DNA of 64,000 nucleotides from Scopulibacillus daqui (GTDB lineage Bacteria; Bacillota; Bacilli; Bacillales; Sporolactobacillaceae): positions 330,916 to 394,915 of the forward strand of contig NZ_JAFBER010000001.1 of assembly GCF_016908855.1 (NCBI RefSeq), read 5' to 3'. The notes below the pieces were generated by a model that saw nothing but the letters and a program-made list of their open reading frames with translations, was not told where the DNA came from and did not search any database. Position numbers and translations under genes: made by a program. How positions within the stretch are numbered: position 1 is the first letter of the stretch; every line of letters starts with the position of its first letter. Shown here one piece after another: positions 27,467 through 36,022 of this stretch.

Positions 27467-27586
27467 TTATCGACGAGCCGCAATCACTCGTTTTGCTCCT
27501 TCTTGTGCAAGCTTCATGGCAGGCGTTTCGCCAATTCCGCTTGATGCACCCGTAATGACAACAACTTTATCTTGAATAGAAGACAT
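27467..27586 (-). pseudogene. Truncated short-chain dehydrogenase (SDR), N-terminal remnant
   Basis: Reading leftwards from ATG 27586, 39 codons encode SSIQDKVVVITGASSGIGE and a continuation to VIAARR before TAA. This is the Rossmann beta1-alpha1-beta2 part of an SDR with the TGxxxGIG cofactor motif; the remaining ~200 residues, including YxxxK, are missing. AAGGATG is a good ribosome site. The stop is followed within 90 bases by the MFS gene, so an internal deletion seems to have joined the SDR start to the pump. Confidence 0.8.
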
Positions 27587-27742
27587 ATTAGCATACATCC
27601 TTTCTTACTGTTGTTTTCATCCTTTGTTATTTATTCTAGATGCGCCTTTTGCGTATGCCAAATACTTATATCTTATATCAAGATATGCTTGATGGGCATT
27701 TTAGAAAATGTATATACTAAAACATTAAAGGAGGCGTGTGAT

Positions 27743-28639
27743 ATGGAACTTAGAGTTTTGCGATATTTTCTTGCTGTTGCAAGAGAAGGAAGTATGACGG
27801 GTGCTGCTGATTTTTTGCATATTACACAGCCAACCTTGTCAAGACAATTAAAAGACCTTGAACAAGAGTTGGGGAAGAAACTATTTATTCGCAGCAGTCA
27901 TAGTATCGTTCTTACCGTTGAAGGCATGCACCTTCGAAAGAGGGCAGAAGAAATTATTGATATGGCCGATAAATTAGAGGCAGAATTTAATTGCATGGAA
28001 GAAACAATCAGTGGAGATGTTTATATAGGCGGCGGGGAGACAGACGCCATGAGACAGATTGCCCGGGTAGTTAAAGAGCTGCAATTAAGCTATCCAAATA
28101 TACGGTATCACCTTTACAGCGGAAACGAAGACGATGTGACTGAACGGCTTGACAAGGGATTGCTTGATTTTGGTATTTTAATTCAACCCGCCAATTTATC
28201 AAAATACAATTATATCAATATCCCAACCAAAGATGTTTGGGGCGTTGTTATGAGGAAAGACAGCCCTCTTGCTCTCAAAGATGCCATTCGGGCAGAGGAT
28301 TTATTAAATGTTCCGTTGATCTGTTCACGCCAGGCTATAAAACAGACCTTTTCAAAAAATGAATTTGCCGATTGGTTTGGTGAAGACTTTGATAAATTAA
28401 ACATAGTGACGACATACAATCTTGCATATAATGCCGCCATTATGGTTGAAGAGGGGATTGGTTATGCAGTCGTTCTGGATAAAATAGTGAATACGTCTAG
28501 TGACAGCAGCCTTTGTTTTAGACCGCTAAAGCCGAGGCTCGAATCTGGCTTAAATGTTGTTTGGAAAAAGCATCAGGCTTTTTCCGCAGCTGCTGATCTA
28601 TTTTTAAAAGAAATTCAGGCCGAATTTTCAAAGTCTTGA
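27743..28639 (+). CDS. LysR-family transcriptional regulator
   Basis: A 298-residue LysR protein with the N-terminal winged helix (MELRVLRYFLAVAREGSMTG, then AADFLHITQPTLSRQLKDLE, ~1-60) and a periplasmic-binding-like effector domain. ATG 27743 follows AAAGGAGGCG; the upstream open frame is not used. It is divergent from the SDR remnant and MFS gene and likely controls them and itself. The effector is unknown. Confidence 0.92.
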   Translation: MELRVLRYFLAVAREGSMTGAADFLHITQPTLSRQLKDLEQELGKKLFIRSSHSIVLTVEGMHLRKRAEEIIDMADKLEAEFNCMEETISGDVYIGGGETDAMRQIARVVKELQLSYPNIRYHLYSGNEDDVTERLDKGLLDFGILIQPANLSKYNYINIPTKDVWGVVMRKDSPLALKDAIRAEDLLNVPLICSRQAIKQTFSKNEFADWFGEDFDKLNIVTTYNLAYNAAIMVEEGIGYAVVLDKIVNTSSDSSLCFRPLKPRLESGLNVVWKKHQAFSAAADLFLKEIQAEFSKS

Positions 28640-28966
28640 TCAGATGTATAGGAAAATCTCGCAAACATATAATGAATGGTGTGCCATGGCAGAAAAAGCA
28701 GGTGATCGATTAGAAGGTATTGCCTCACGCCCATCAAGCCACCCCAAAAATGAAAATAACGCTATTCATTCTGTAAATAACGGAAAGGATGGTGTTTATT
28801 TATGTATGGCGAGATTTCAGTTGGCAAATGATTTTAATTTTAAAATGTCACAAGGATATTAGCATTATAGGTCGAAATGAGTATTATCTGTATTTTTCTT
28901 GGTAAACACTCTTTAGCAAAGCATTTGCTGTGAAGTCTGAACGATCTATATACGGGGGGATTGGCG
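28640..28966. other. Gap with no supported gene
   Basis: A 72-codon frame at 28644-28862 has no ribosome site and no recognisable domain. No terminator or promoter is convincing. Confidence 0.5.
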
Positions 28967-29383
28967 TTGAGCACTAAAATCAAGGAAAGCAAGTATAAAT
29001 CGGTGTTCGGATGGGACGGCGACAACGGGTTAGGCGAAAGGCTGATCAGACGCATCCTTGATGGTAAAAAGACAGCGACATGTGCGCCTAAGGAGGCCTA
29101 TACTAAAGGAGAGTTAAAAGAAACTTATAAGTCAGCCGGCAAAGTCGTTACAGTCTATGACAAAGACAACCAACCCCGATGCAATATTAAAATCACTGAT
29201 GTTTTTGAAACGACTTTTGGCAGCCCCGATCTTCGCCTAGTGATAGGGGAAGGATACGGCACCAGCATTCAACAATTTCAGGAGGATCATAGACAAGCGT
29301 GGAAAGATTATACAGAAAATGGCTTTCGTTTAAATGATGAGACGATTTTGGTTGTTGAATTGTTTGAATTAGTGAAGGATTGA
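28967..29383 (+). CDS. ASCH-domain protein
   Basis: A 138-residue protein of the ASCH superfamily, a PUA-like RNA/nucleobase-binding fold. Conserved parts are [22 protein letters not shown] (shortened: GKKTATC), the [21 protein letters not shown] strand pair and the [10 protein letters not shown] segment. Start TTG 28967 is preferred to TTG 28961 because GGGGGG ends 7 bases upstream. Related proteins may hydrolyse modified nucleosides; the role here is unknown. Confidence 0.82.
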   Translation: MSTKIKESKYKSVFGWDGDNGLGERLIRRILDGKKTATCAPKEAYTKGELKETYKSAGKVVTVYDKDNQPRCNIKITDVFETTFGSPDLRLVIGEGYGTSIQQFQEDHRQAWKDYTENGFRLNDETILVVELFELVKD

Positions 29384-29449
29384 AAGTTTTGGAAGGCTTT
29401 TTTTAAATCATGCAAGGTTAAATCAAGCCGCTCATAAAATGCTGTAAGG

Positions 29450-29476
29450 GCACTCAACAATAAGAGTGCTTTTTTT
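29450..29476 (+). terminator. Terminator after the ASCH gene
   Basis: GCACTC (29450-29455) pairs with GAGTGC (29464-29469), then seven T. Confidence 0.8.
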
Positions 29477-29626
29477 CTTACAAATTTGTAAGATAAGTCA
29501 CGGAAATTGTAATCAAAATAAATGGAACACGTACATACTCTGAATTAAACTGAAATTATCAAAAGACGTTCAACCTTTAGAAAAGAACATAAGGAGTCTC
29601 ACATACCAAAAAAAGGGGGAGCTAAT

Positions 29627-30007
29627 ATGCGGCGCTTTTTTATAAGCTTATTTGAAGTTTTAATCATTTTGACGGTCATTTTTGCGGGCGGCGGTTATTA
29701 TGTTCACTCTAAATCAGAAGGGCTTCAGGCTACAGTAGATAATATTAATTCAAAAGTTAAAGCAAAAGATTACTTTGCTGCGGTGGATAATCAGGGAGAA
29801 AAGATCAGCGCAAACCAATATCGCTATCAATTTAACGGCTATGATAAAAATGGAAAACATAAAAAAATTACAGTTATCGCGGATAAAAAGCTGAGAAAAG
29901 GCATGTGTTTGAAAATTTATACCAAAGGGAATGAAGGAAAAGGATGGTATAGGGTAAAAGAACGTACAATTCCTCACAAAGCGATGCAAAAAATGAATGC
30001 TTCATAA
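29627..30007 (+). CDS. YxeA-family (DUF1093) secreted/anchored protein
   Basis: A 126-residue protein with an N-terminal hydrophobic helix (IILTVIFAGGGYYV, ~13-26), then a small beta-rich domain with YQFNGYDKNGKHKKI and KGMCLKIYTKGNEGKGWYRVKE pieces typical of YxeA/DUF1093 (OB-like fold). It is probably membrane-anchored outside the cell. AAAAGGGGGAGC precedes the ATG. In B. subtilis YxeA responds to envelope stress; the role here is inferred only by similarity. Confidence 0.78.
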   Translation: MRRFFISLFEVLIILTVIFAGGGYYVHSKSEGLQATVDNINSKVKAKDYFAAVDNQGEKISANQYRYQFNGYDKNGKHKKITVIADKKLRKGMCLKIYTKGNEGKGWYRVKERTIPHKAMQKMNAS

Positions 30008-30065
30008 ACGTTCCTATTGTTTTTCTATATTGTGCACCTGTAATATTGAGAATTTTATAGCGAGT

Positions 30066-30200
30066 GACTATAATGATCATGTAGAATGTAAAAACACGAT
30101 CCGGTTGGTAGTCCGGATGCATCATGATTATGATGTCAGTAACCTTCCCCTCCTCGGGATGTCCATCATTCTACGGATTTTATTTAGAGGAGGGAATCGT
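30066..30200 (+). promoter_or_regulatory. yjdF-type riboswitch with Shine-Dalgarno sequestration
   Basis: The leader of yjdF folds around GTAGAATG (30081-30088) paired with CATTCTAC (30167-30174), an inner CCGG-loop-CCGG hairpin (30101-30116), and a conserved purine/pyrimidine-rich core. CCCTCCTC (30148-30155) is the exact complement of GAGGAGGG (30187-30194), the gene's ribosome site, so an expression platform that masks translation is visible. The yjdF motif is an established RNA class reported to sense azaaromatic compounds. I identify it from its place directly before a YjdF gene plus this architecture. Confidence 0.8.
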
Positions 30201-30201
30201 T

Positions 30202-30615
30202 GTGATATTGACGATTTACTATGACGGTCAGTTCTGGGTCGGTATTATTGAAATCCGCGAAGGCAGCAGGTTAAAAGCTTACAGGCATGTCTTCGGAGCG
30301 GAGCCGAGCGATGCTGAAGTGCTTGAATTTGTTAATTCCCGTTTGCTGTCTATCATTCAAAACAGCGGACAGGATGGGGTCAAAGTCAATAATAAAACCC
30401 AAAAGAAAATAAACCCTAAGCGCTTGCAGCGTCAAGTGGCTAAAGAGATGAAAAAGCAAGGCATTTCAACAAAAGCCCAAGAAGCGATCAAAGCGGATTT
30501 TGAGAAGAGAAAACAGGAAAGCCAATTGCGCCATAAAGAACACCGTGAAGCATTAAAAGAAAAGAAATGGGAAATGAAAAGGCAAAAGGCTAAGCAAAAG
30601 CATAAGGGAAAATGA
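30202..30615 (+). CDS. yjdF: YjdF-family protein
   Basis: A 137-residue protein starting at GTG 30202, 7 bases after GAGGAGGG. The N-terminal half (LTIYYDGQFWVGIIE, FGAEPSDAEVLEFV) is the YjdF domain; the C-terminal half is strongly basic (KKINPKRLQRQVAKEMKKQG, then many Lys/Arg) and likely nucleic-acid or membrane-phosphate binding. Function is unknown; the riboswitch suggests a response to heteroaromatic toxic compounds. A strong terminator follows. Confidence 0.88.
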   Translation: MILTIYYDGQFWVGIIEIREGSRLKAYRHVFGAEPSDAEVLEFVNSRLLSIIQNSGQDGVKVNNKTQKKINPKRLQRQVAKEMKKQGISTKAQEAIKADFEKRKQESQLRHKEHREALKEKKWEMKRQKAKQKHKGK

Positions 30616-30616
30616 A

Positions 30617-30662
30617 AAAAATCCCCTCGTTTTACTTCAAGGTAAAACAAGGGGGATTTTTT
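30617..30662 (+). terminator. Strong terminator after yjdF
   Basis: AAATCCCCTCGTTTTAC pairs with GTAAAACAAGGGGGATTT over more than 15 bases, then T. Confidence 0.9.
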
Positions 30663-30796
30663 AATGCGCCGAAATCGTTAAGCATCGATTGATGACTGAT
30701 TTTTATATTGTTTTTGTCATTCATTTCATTATATTAAGTTATAATAGGTTATGGCGATGTATAAATAGTTTTTAATCATAAAAGGAGGAGGAGCAG

Positions 30797-31612
30797 TTGC
30801 GCAAAATTTTCATCGTATTGCTGTCATTATGGATGTTTATTCTTATCGCAGCTGGATGTTCGCCAGACAGCGAATCATCAGAAAAGCAAGCTGATGCAAA
30901 GACAAAGAACAACCGTGAATCAGTGACACTGACTATTTCAGCGGCAGCCAGTCTAAAAGATGCCCTTGACGATATTCAAAAGTCATTTGAAAAAGCTCAT
31001 CCAAACGTTAAGCTGAAATTCAATTTTGGCGGATCAGGTGATTTGCAAAAGCAAATAGAACAAGGGGCTCCCGCAGATCTTTTCATATCGGCCTCGCGGG
31101 AAAACTATGATCAATTAGCTAAGAAGGGGCTGATTAAGGAAGGCAAAAGTTTATTAGCCAATAGCCTTGTGCTTATTACTCCTGCCGACAGCAAGGTTTC
31201 GATTAAAAACTTTAAAAATCTAAAGAACAAAGACATACATAAGATTGCCATTGGCATACCGCAGACAGTTCCGGCCGGGGAGTATGCGAAAGAAACATTG
31301 CAGCATTTAAATATATGGAAAGCCATTCAGCCGAAAACAGTGATGGCTAAGGACGTCCGTCAAGTTTTGTCATATGTAGAAACAGGGAATGTTGATGCAG
31401 GCATTGTTTATAAGACAGATGCTTTAACATCTAAAAAAGTTAAAATGGATGCAACCGCAAATCATTCAGACCATTCAGCCATTTTTTACCCTGCAGGCAT
31501 TATAAAAGATACGAAGCACCCTAAGGCGGCCAAAACGTTTTATGATGCTTTGCAGGCTGGCCAGTCACAGAAAATCTTTAAAAAATATGGATTTATTGTT
31601 TTAAGCAAATAA
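30797..31612 (+). CDS. modA: Molybdate ABC transporter substrate-binding lipoprotein
   Basis: A 271-residue type II periplasmic-binding protein with a lipoprotein signal (lipobox IAAGC, Cys21). LTISAAASLKDALDDIQKSFE, FNFGGSGDLQKQIEQGAPADLFISA and the DAGIVYKTDA and AIFYPAGII elements (partial) are ModA hallmarks, with serines for molybdate or tungstate binding. TTG 30797 follows AAAGGAGGAGG. No modB permease or modC ATPase follows; a terminator closes the gene. It would feed a molybdenum enzyme such as the hydroxylase at 60 kb if the permease is elsewhere. Confidence 0.9.
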   Translation: MRKIFIVLLSLWMFILIAAGCSPDSESSEKQADAKTKNNRESVTLTISAAASLKDALDDIQKSFEKAHPNVKLKFNFGGSGDLQKQIEQGAPADLFISASRENYDQLAKKGLIKEGKSLLANSLVLITPADSKVSIKNFKNLKNKDIHKIAIGIPQTVPAGEYAKETLQHLNIWKAIQPKTVMAKDVRQVLSYVETGNVDAGIVYKTDALTSKKVKMDATANHSDHSAIFYPAGIIKDTKHPKAAKTFYDALQAGQSQKIFKKYGFIVLSK

Positions 31613-31620
31613 AGGCCATA

Positions 31621-31658
31621 CAGCTCTCATTCTTTTTGAATGGGAGCTGCCGCTTTTT
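31621..31658 (+). terminator. Terminator after modA
   Basis: CAGCTCTCATTC pairs with GAATGGGAGCTG, followed by CCGCTTTTT. Confidence 0.85.
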
Positions 31659-31698
31659 CTATCGTTCACCATGCGCTTATTTTAATAAAATAGAGACT

Positions 31699-32805
31699 TT
31701 AGGTTTTCTGATTTAGAAACGGCCGTTTTCTTATGTATGCGATGCATAATAATAGCATGGGGTAAAATAGCATCATCACATACGTATAGGGTACGAAAGA
31801 AGTATTAAGAGTGCTGGTTAATGATTCGAAATGAGGAGCTATCCATATGCTGAATAAAATAATAAGCAAGCCAAGGGGCAATACAACCCGCCGATATTCA
31901 GAAAGATTCAGCCATTGGCTGACACCAAAAGACAGCGCATAAAGCCACATGGTTAATTGACAAAATCCAACCAATATCCATATGGCCATCACAATGCCAT
32001 CTAAATGTTCAGCAAAGTCGGCAACGCTGATGTACGAGGCCGCCGTATATACCGGGAAATTAAACTGCTTTGTAATATCGCCTAATAAAAAGAGGCACAC
32101 AAAGTTCGCGATAACCATGGTCAGCATCACCGTTAAGACGGAGACGCTGCCCCAACGAATGGCCTTTTGTTTATTTTGCAAAAATGGAAACAGAAATGAT
32201 ATATAAATGAACTCAACAAACCACTCGTTTATAAATACTGCACTTTTTAATGACGGTTTTAAACCGTTTTCCATTATCGGCAGCATATTTTCTGGATTTA
32301 ATTCCGGGATAATAAAGATAACCATTAATAAGAAAAAAAGAATAACGATAGGAAGAAAAATTTGTGTGCACCTGGCTATCACTTCGATGCCGCTTAAAAC
32401 AGCAAAGGAACAAACTAAAATAAGGCTTCCCATTAAAATATAGATAGGTGTATAAGTGAGAAACACATGGATAAATTCCCCGTATTCCCTCACAATAATG
32501 CTCATGTCGTATATGAGGCGAAACAAGAAGAAGAAATTGAAGACAGCCCCCAATACTCGGCCCAGTATCTTTTTAGTGGATTCTATGATTGTTGTCTTTG
32601 GATAAATTTTATACAATTGCCAAGCAATAAATAGATTAAGAAATCCTATTAAGGCACTCCAAATGGGTGAAAGCCACATATCGCGTCCGGCATACTTTGC
32701 GGCAATTGAAGGCACTAACAGGGTGGATGTTCCGCCGACCATAAAATACATCATCAATCCCATTTGAAACGTTGAAATTTTCCCCTCTTTGTTCAAATAT
32801 GCCAC
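31699..32805 (-). CDS. GerAB-type spore germination permease
   Basis: A 368-residue, ten-helix APC-superfamily protein of the GerAB/GerKB endospore germination family, starting with the typical KISTFQMGLMMYFMVGGTSTLL. Other family pieces are EYGEFIHVFLTYTP and GSLILVCSFAVLSGIEVIAR. It should sit in the spore inner membrane and bind a small germinant. GTG 32805 has the ribosome site too close; TTG 32796 is an alternative. The GerAA and GerAC partner genes are not adjacent, so it is either an orphan or works with subunits encoded elsewhere. Confidence 0.85.
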   Translation of the reverse strand: MAYLNKEGKISTFQMGLMMYFMVGGTSTLLVPSIAAKYAGRDMWLSPIWSALIGFLNLFIAWQLYKIYPKTTIIESTKKILGRVLGAVFNFFFLFRLIYDMSIIVREYGEFIHVFLTYTPIYILMGSLILVCSFAVLSGIEVIARCTQIFLPIVILFFLLMVIFIIPELNPENMLPIMENGLKPSLKSAVFINEWFVEFIYISFLFPFLQNKQKAIRWGSVSVLTVMLTMVIANFVCLFLLGDITKQFNFPVYTAASYISVADFAEHLDGIVMAIWILVGFCQLTMWLYALSFGVSQWLNLSEYRRVVLPLGLLIILFSIWIAPHFESLTSTLNTSFVPYTYVMMLFYPMLLLCIAYIRKRPFLNQKT

Positions 32806-32984
32806 TTCCCTGTTTTTTCAATAAATGGATAGTATATTTTATATATTATCCAAACTAAGAAAAGGCATACTTACCGAACGTCTTTTTAAATGGGCCGATA
32901 TCGGGGTTGCCTGAAAGAGGCGGCAAATAGGATGGCGCCGAATCACTTTTGTTTTGATCATATCAGCGGCGGTTAATAGGCTGC

Positions 32985-33236
32985 TTATTTGCCTAAAAAC
33001 ATCAATCTGATAGCCGAACTTGAACAAATAATAATCGCGATAAGATTGCCGGAGAATGCGATAACACGGGACGGGCCTTTTTTTCCAAAGTAGGTGAGGA
33101 TGATGCCTATGACTGGCGTTGTCAACAAAATCCAAGTAACAGACGGGTTGAAATTGCTGAAATAGAAAAGAACCATAGGAACAATAAATGAAATGATGGA
33201 TACAATATTGTACCCTTTAGCCTTGATGGTCATCAC
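32985..33236 (-). CDS. Small membrane protein, 83 aa, unknown
   Basis: An 83-residue protein with two to three hydrophobic helices (NIVSIISFIVPMVLFYF; WILLTTPVIGIILTYFG; VIAFSGNLIAIIICSSSAI). Start GTG 33236 or ATG 33233 after AAAGGAC. It is upstream of and on the same strand as the GerAB-like gene, with about 180 bases between. No family is recognised. Confidence 0.6.
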   Translation of the reverse strand: MMTIKAKGYNIVSIISFIVPMVLFYFSNFNPSVTWILLTTPVIGIILTYFGKKGPSRVIAFSGNLIAIIICSSSAIRLMFLGK

Positions 33237-33544
33237 GTCCTTTGTCGATTTTTGACTTGAGGTAGTATTCTATATTAATCATATAAAAGACTATGTTTAC
33301 CGTGGTAACAACTATATAACAATTAGTTAACAATAAAAGTAATGATTGTCATAAACTATTAAAATAAACCTATAACAACATTGTTAAAACAAGATATTTT
33401 TTATATATTAACGGCGAAATTTGTCAATTGTAAAGAAACCCCAACTTTTCCCGGGGATATAGATAAGCTATTTATCCGCGATTTACCATAAATTCCGTTT
33501 ATATGATCGGCCTTCCAAGCAGGATGTTAATAAAATTTTGGTCT

Positions 33545-33578
33545 AGTTTACATCATCATGCTTCTTATAAGAACAAAA
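33545..33578 (+). repeat. Copy of a 30-base motif also present near 38.26 kb
   Basis: AGTTTACATCATC (33545-33557), followed after four bases by the palindrome TTCTTATAAGAA (33562-33573) and an A-rich tail. It matches AGTTTACATAATC plus TTCTTATAAGAA at 38256-38281. Both copies are intergenic. Confidence 0.6.
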
Positions 33579-33590
33579 GGACAGGCATAC

Positions 33591-33604
33591 ATGACATTTG
33601 TCAT
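33591..33604 (+). promoter_or_regulatory. Palindrome upstream of des, candidate DesR site
   Basis: ATGACATTTGTCAT is an inverted repeat (ATGAC/GTCAT). It lies about 70-80 bases before the predicted transcription start of the desaturase gene, near where the DesR response regulator binds in B. subtilis. No direct comparison with the known site was made. Confidence 0.5.
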
Positions 33605-33636
33605 ACCTGCTACCTGACACTTATATCTTTTACAGC

Positions 33637-33665
33637 TTGAGCCTTTTCTCTATTATAGAGATAAT
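33637..33665 (+). promoter_or_regulatory. Candidate SigA promoter of des
   Basis: TTGAGC (33637-33642) and GATAAT (33660-33665) are 17 bases apart, giving a start near 33672 and a 30-base leader. Confidence 0.55.
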
Positions 33666-33701
33666 GGCAATTTGCTTAGTCATTCCATTAAGGAGGAAAA
33701 T

Positions 33702-34748
33702 ATGAGTGAACGTAAACAAGCACAGTTAAGAAAAAATATCGCACCTTTTGAAAATCCAGATAAAAAATCAAGTATTAAACAATTAATAAATACAATGCTG
33801 CCTTACTTTCTGCTCTGGTTTCTTGCTTATCAAAGTATATCAATTTCACTTTGGTTAACCTTTGCATTGGCGATTGTTGCAGCAGGGTTTCTTGTTCGGA
33901 TCTTTATTATTTTCCATGACTGTACGCACCGGTCTTTTTTCAAAAGCCGGAAAGCAAACAAAGCTGTTGGTACGATGACAGGAATTATTACCCTTTTCGC
34001 CTTTGAAAAGTGGAAACGCAGCCATTCCATCCACCACGCGACGAACGGAAATTTAGATAAACGCGGCACTGGTGATATATGGGTGATGACAGTTGATGAA
34101 TATCTTTCAGCTTCTTTTTGGGTCAGGTTGTCTTACCGGCTTTATCGCAATCCGCTTGTTTTGTTTGGATTAGGGCCGTTTTATCTTTTCTTAATAGAGA
34201 ACCGTTTTAATCGAAAAGGGGCAAGACGCAAGGAACGTCTGAACACGTATTTAATCAATTTCTCGGTTGCCGTCATTTTTGCTGTTTTAATATGGATAGT
34301 CGGCTGGAAAGCTTTTCTTATCATTCAAGGCACAATCCTTTACGTATCAGGGGTGCTTGGAATTTGGTTATTTTATGTACAGCATCAGTTTGAGGATTCC
34401 TATTTTGAGAATGAAGAAGAGTGGGATTATGTGAAAGCTGCTATAGACGGGAGCTCGTATTACAAACTTCCGAAAGTTCTTGAATGGATGACCGGGAGTA
34501 TTGGATTCCATCATGTTCATCACCTGAACCCAAAAGTGCCTAACTATAATCTTGAAAAAGCTCATCAATCTACACCATCGCTGCATCAAGTAACAACAAT
34601 TACGCTTGCTTCTAGTTTTAAATCGATACGTTTTCGTTTGTTTGATGAGGAAAACAAGTCGTTTGTAAGCTTTAAAGAGATAAAACCTCTTCTTCGAAAA
34701 ACAAAATCGCCAACACCCAAAAATAGGCAGAGCATTCAAGAAACATAA
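33702..34748 (+). CDS. des: Membrane-bound acyl-lipid desaturase
   Basis: A 348-residue di-iron fatty-acid desaturase, close in length to the B. subtilis delta-5 enzyme. All three histidine boxes are present: HDCTH (72-76), HSIHH (108-112) and HHVHH (270-274), with four transmembrane helices between. It desaturates phospholipid acyl chains when the membrane stiffens in the cold. ATG 33702 follows AAGGAGGAAAAT. The desKR two-component genes lie directly downstream after a terminator, as in Bacillus. Confidence 0.95.
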   Translation: MSERKQAQLRKNIAPFENPDKKSSIKQLINTMLPYFLLWFLAYQSISISLWLTFALAIVAAGFLVRIFIIFHDCTHRSFFKSRKANKAVGTMTGIITLFAFEKWKRSHSIHHATNGNLDKRGTGDIWVMTVDEYLSASFWVRLSYRLYRNPLVLFGLGPFYLFLIENRFNRKGARRKERLNTYLINFSVAVIFAVLIWIVGWKAFLIIQGTILYVSGVLGIWLFYVQHQFEDSYFENEEEWDYVKAAIDGSSYYKLPKVLEWMTGSIGFHHVHHLNPKVPNYNLEKAHQSTPSLHQVTTITLASSFKSIRFRLFDEENKSFVSFKEIKPLLRKTKSPTPKNRQSIQET

Positions 34749-34760
34749 TTTGGGTCCCAG

Positions 34761-34787
34761 CCCTTCAATTTGTATTGGAGGGTTTTT
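34761..34787 (+). terminator. Terminator between des and desK
   Basis: CCCTTCAAT (34761-34769) pairs with ATTGGAGGG (34774-34782), then five T. Confidence 0.8.
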
Positions 34788-34888
34788 ATTGCAGGGTACT
34801 CGCAAACATGATTCTGCTATAATAGAAAGTATATTTTCACTTAAATATAAATTGTGGACATCTATGTTTTGCAACAAAGGGGGCTGCT

Positions 34889-36016
34889 ATGCGGAATTGG
34901 TATCATATTTTTCCAAAAAGTATGGGTCTTAGCGCTTATGTATGGATTATATTTTGTATTTTGCCTTTCTATTTTATTTTTAGATCCTCATCACTATTTG
35001 AAATGACATTCGGCATTTTGATGATATTGTTGTTTTTCATCGCCTATCGGCTGTCTTTTATTACGAATAATCGGCTTGTTTATTTATGGGTGAGTCTGGA
35101 GATGGCAATAAGCATTTTCATGACTTTGTATTTCGGATATGTTTATTTTTCACTTTTTTTAGCCTTTTTTATCGGCAATATTCAAAATAAAATTGGGTTT
35201 TTCTTGTTGTACGCGGTTCATCTCCTTACTACAATTGCCGCGATTACTACCGGTTTTGTCATAGAAACTGAAATGTATTTTTCGCAGCTTCCGTTTATTA
35301 TAATCAGTGTCGTAGGCGTTATATTAATGCCATTCAACATGTATAATCGAAACAACAGAGAAAAACTAGAAGGACAATTAGAAGACGCTAATAAAAGAAT
35401 TTCTCAACTGATGGTGATCGAAGAACGTCAGCGGATTGCACGTGATTTACATGACACACTGGGACAAAAACTTTCACTTATTAGATTGAAAAGTGATTTG
35501 GCAAGGAAATTAATGTATGTCAATCCTGATACAGCCGCAAATGAAATTTACGATATCAACCAAACAGCAAAGACGGCATTAAATGAAGTTCGTGAGATGG
35601 TTTCCGATATGAGGGGAACGAAACTGAAGGATGAAATCATCCGAGTTCGGCAAATTGTGGAAGCTGCACAAATGGATTTCGGTGTTGAAGGGGATTTAGA
35701 GCTCGCCAATACATCGCTATTCATTGAGAATGTACTAAGCATGTGTTTGAAAGAAGCTGTAACCAATGTGATCAAGCACAGTCAGGCAACATCCTGCCAT
35801 GTCAAGATGAAGCAATCGGCTGATGAATTGCTTATTGAAGTACATGATAATGGCGTGGGTATTTCCGATAAAATAGATTCTTGCAAAGGGCACGGCCTTT
35901 GCGGTATGAGAGAACGCCTGGAATTTGTCAACGGCAGCTTAGAGACCATATCAAAAAATGGAACGACACTTATTTTTCGTGTGCCTCATTTTATAAAACA
36001 AACAAAACAGGGGTGA
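34889..36016 (+). CDS. desK: Thermosensor histidine kinase DesK
   Basis: A 375-residue sensor kinase: four to five transmembrane helices in the first ~150 residues, a two-helix linker (NREKLEGQLEDANKRISQL), the HisKA_3 box RIARDLHDTLGQ with the phospho-His at 188, and an ATPase domain with VTNVIKHSQA, VHDNGVGI and GHGLCGMRERL. The His188 position equals that of B. subtilis DesK. It senses membrane thickness and order and phosphorylates DesR. ATG 34889 is behind AAAGGGGG. Confidence 0.95.
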   Translation: MRNWYHIFPKSMGLSAYVWIIFCILPFYFIFRSSSLFEMTFGILMILLFFIAYRLSFITNNRLVYLWVSLEMAISIFMTLYFGYVYFSLFLAFFIGNIQNKIGFFLLYAVHLLTTIAAITTGFVIETEMYFSQLPFIIISVVGVILMPFNMYNRNNREKLEGQLEDANKRISQLMVIEERQRIARDLHDTLGQKLSLIRLKSDLARKLMYVNPDTAANEIYDINQTAKTALNEVREMVSDMRGTKLKDEIIRVRQIVEAAQMDFGVEGDLELANTSLFIENVLSMCLKEAVTNVIKHSQATSCHVKMKQSADELLIEVHDNGVGISDKIDSCKGHGLCGMRERLEFVNGSLETISKNGTTLIFRVPHFIKQTKQG

Positions 36017-36022
36017 TTGGGT

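Noticed and set aside
28644..28862. 72-codon frame after the LysR gene
   Set aside because: No ribosome site, no domain, and begins at an isolated ATG just after the LysR stop.
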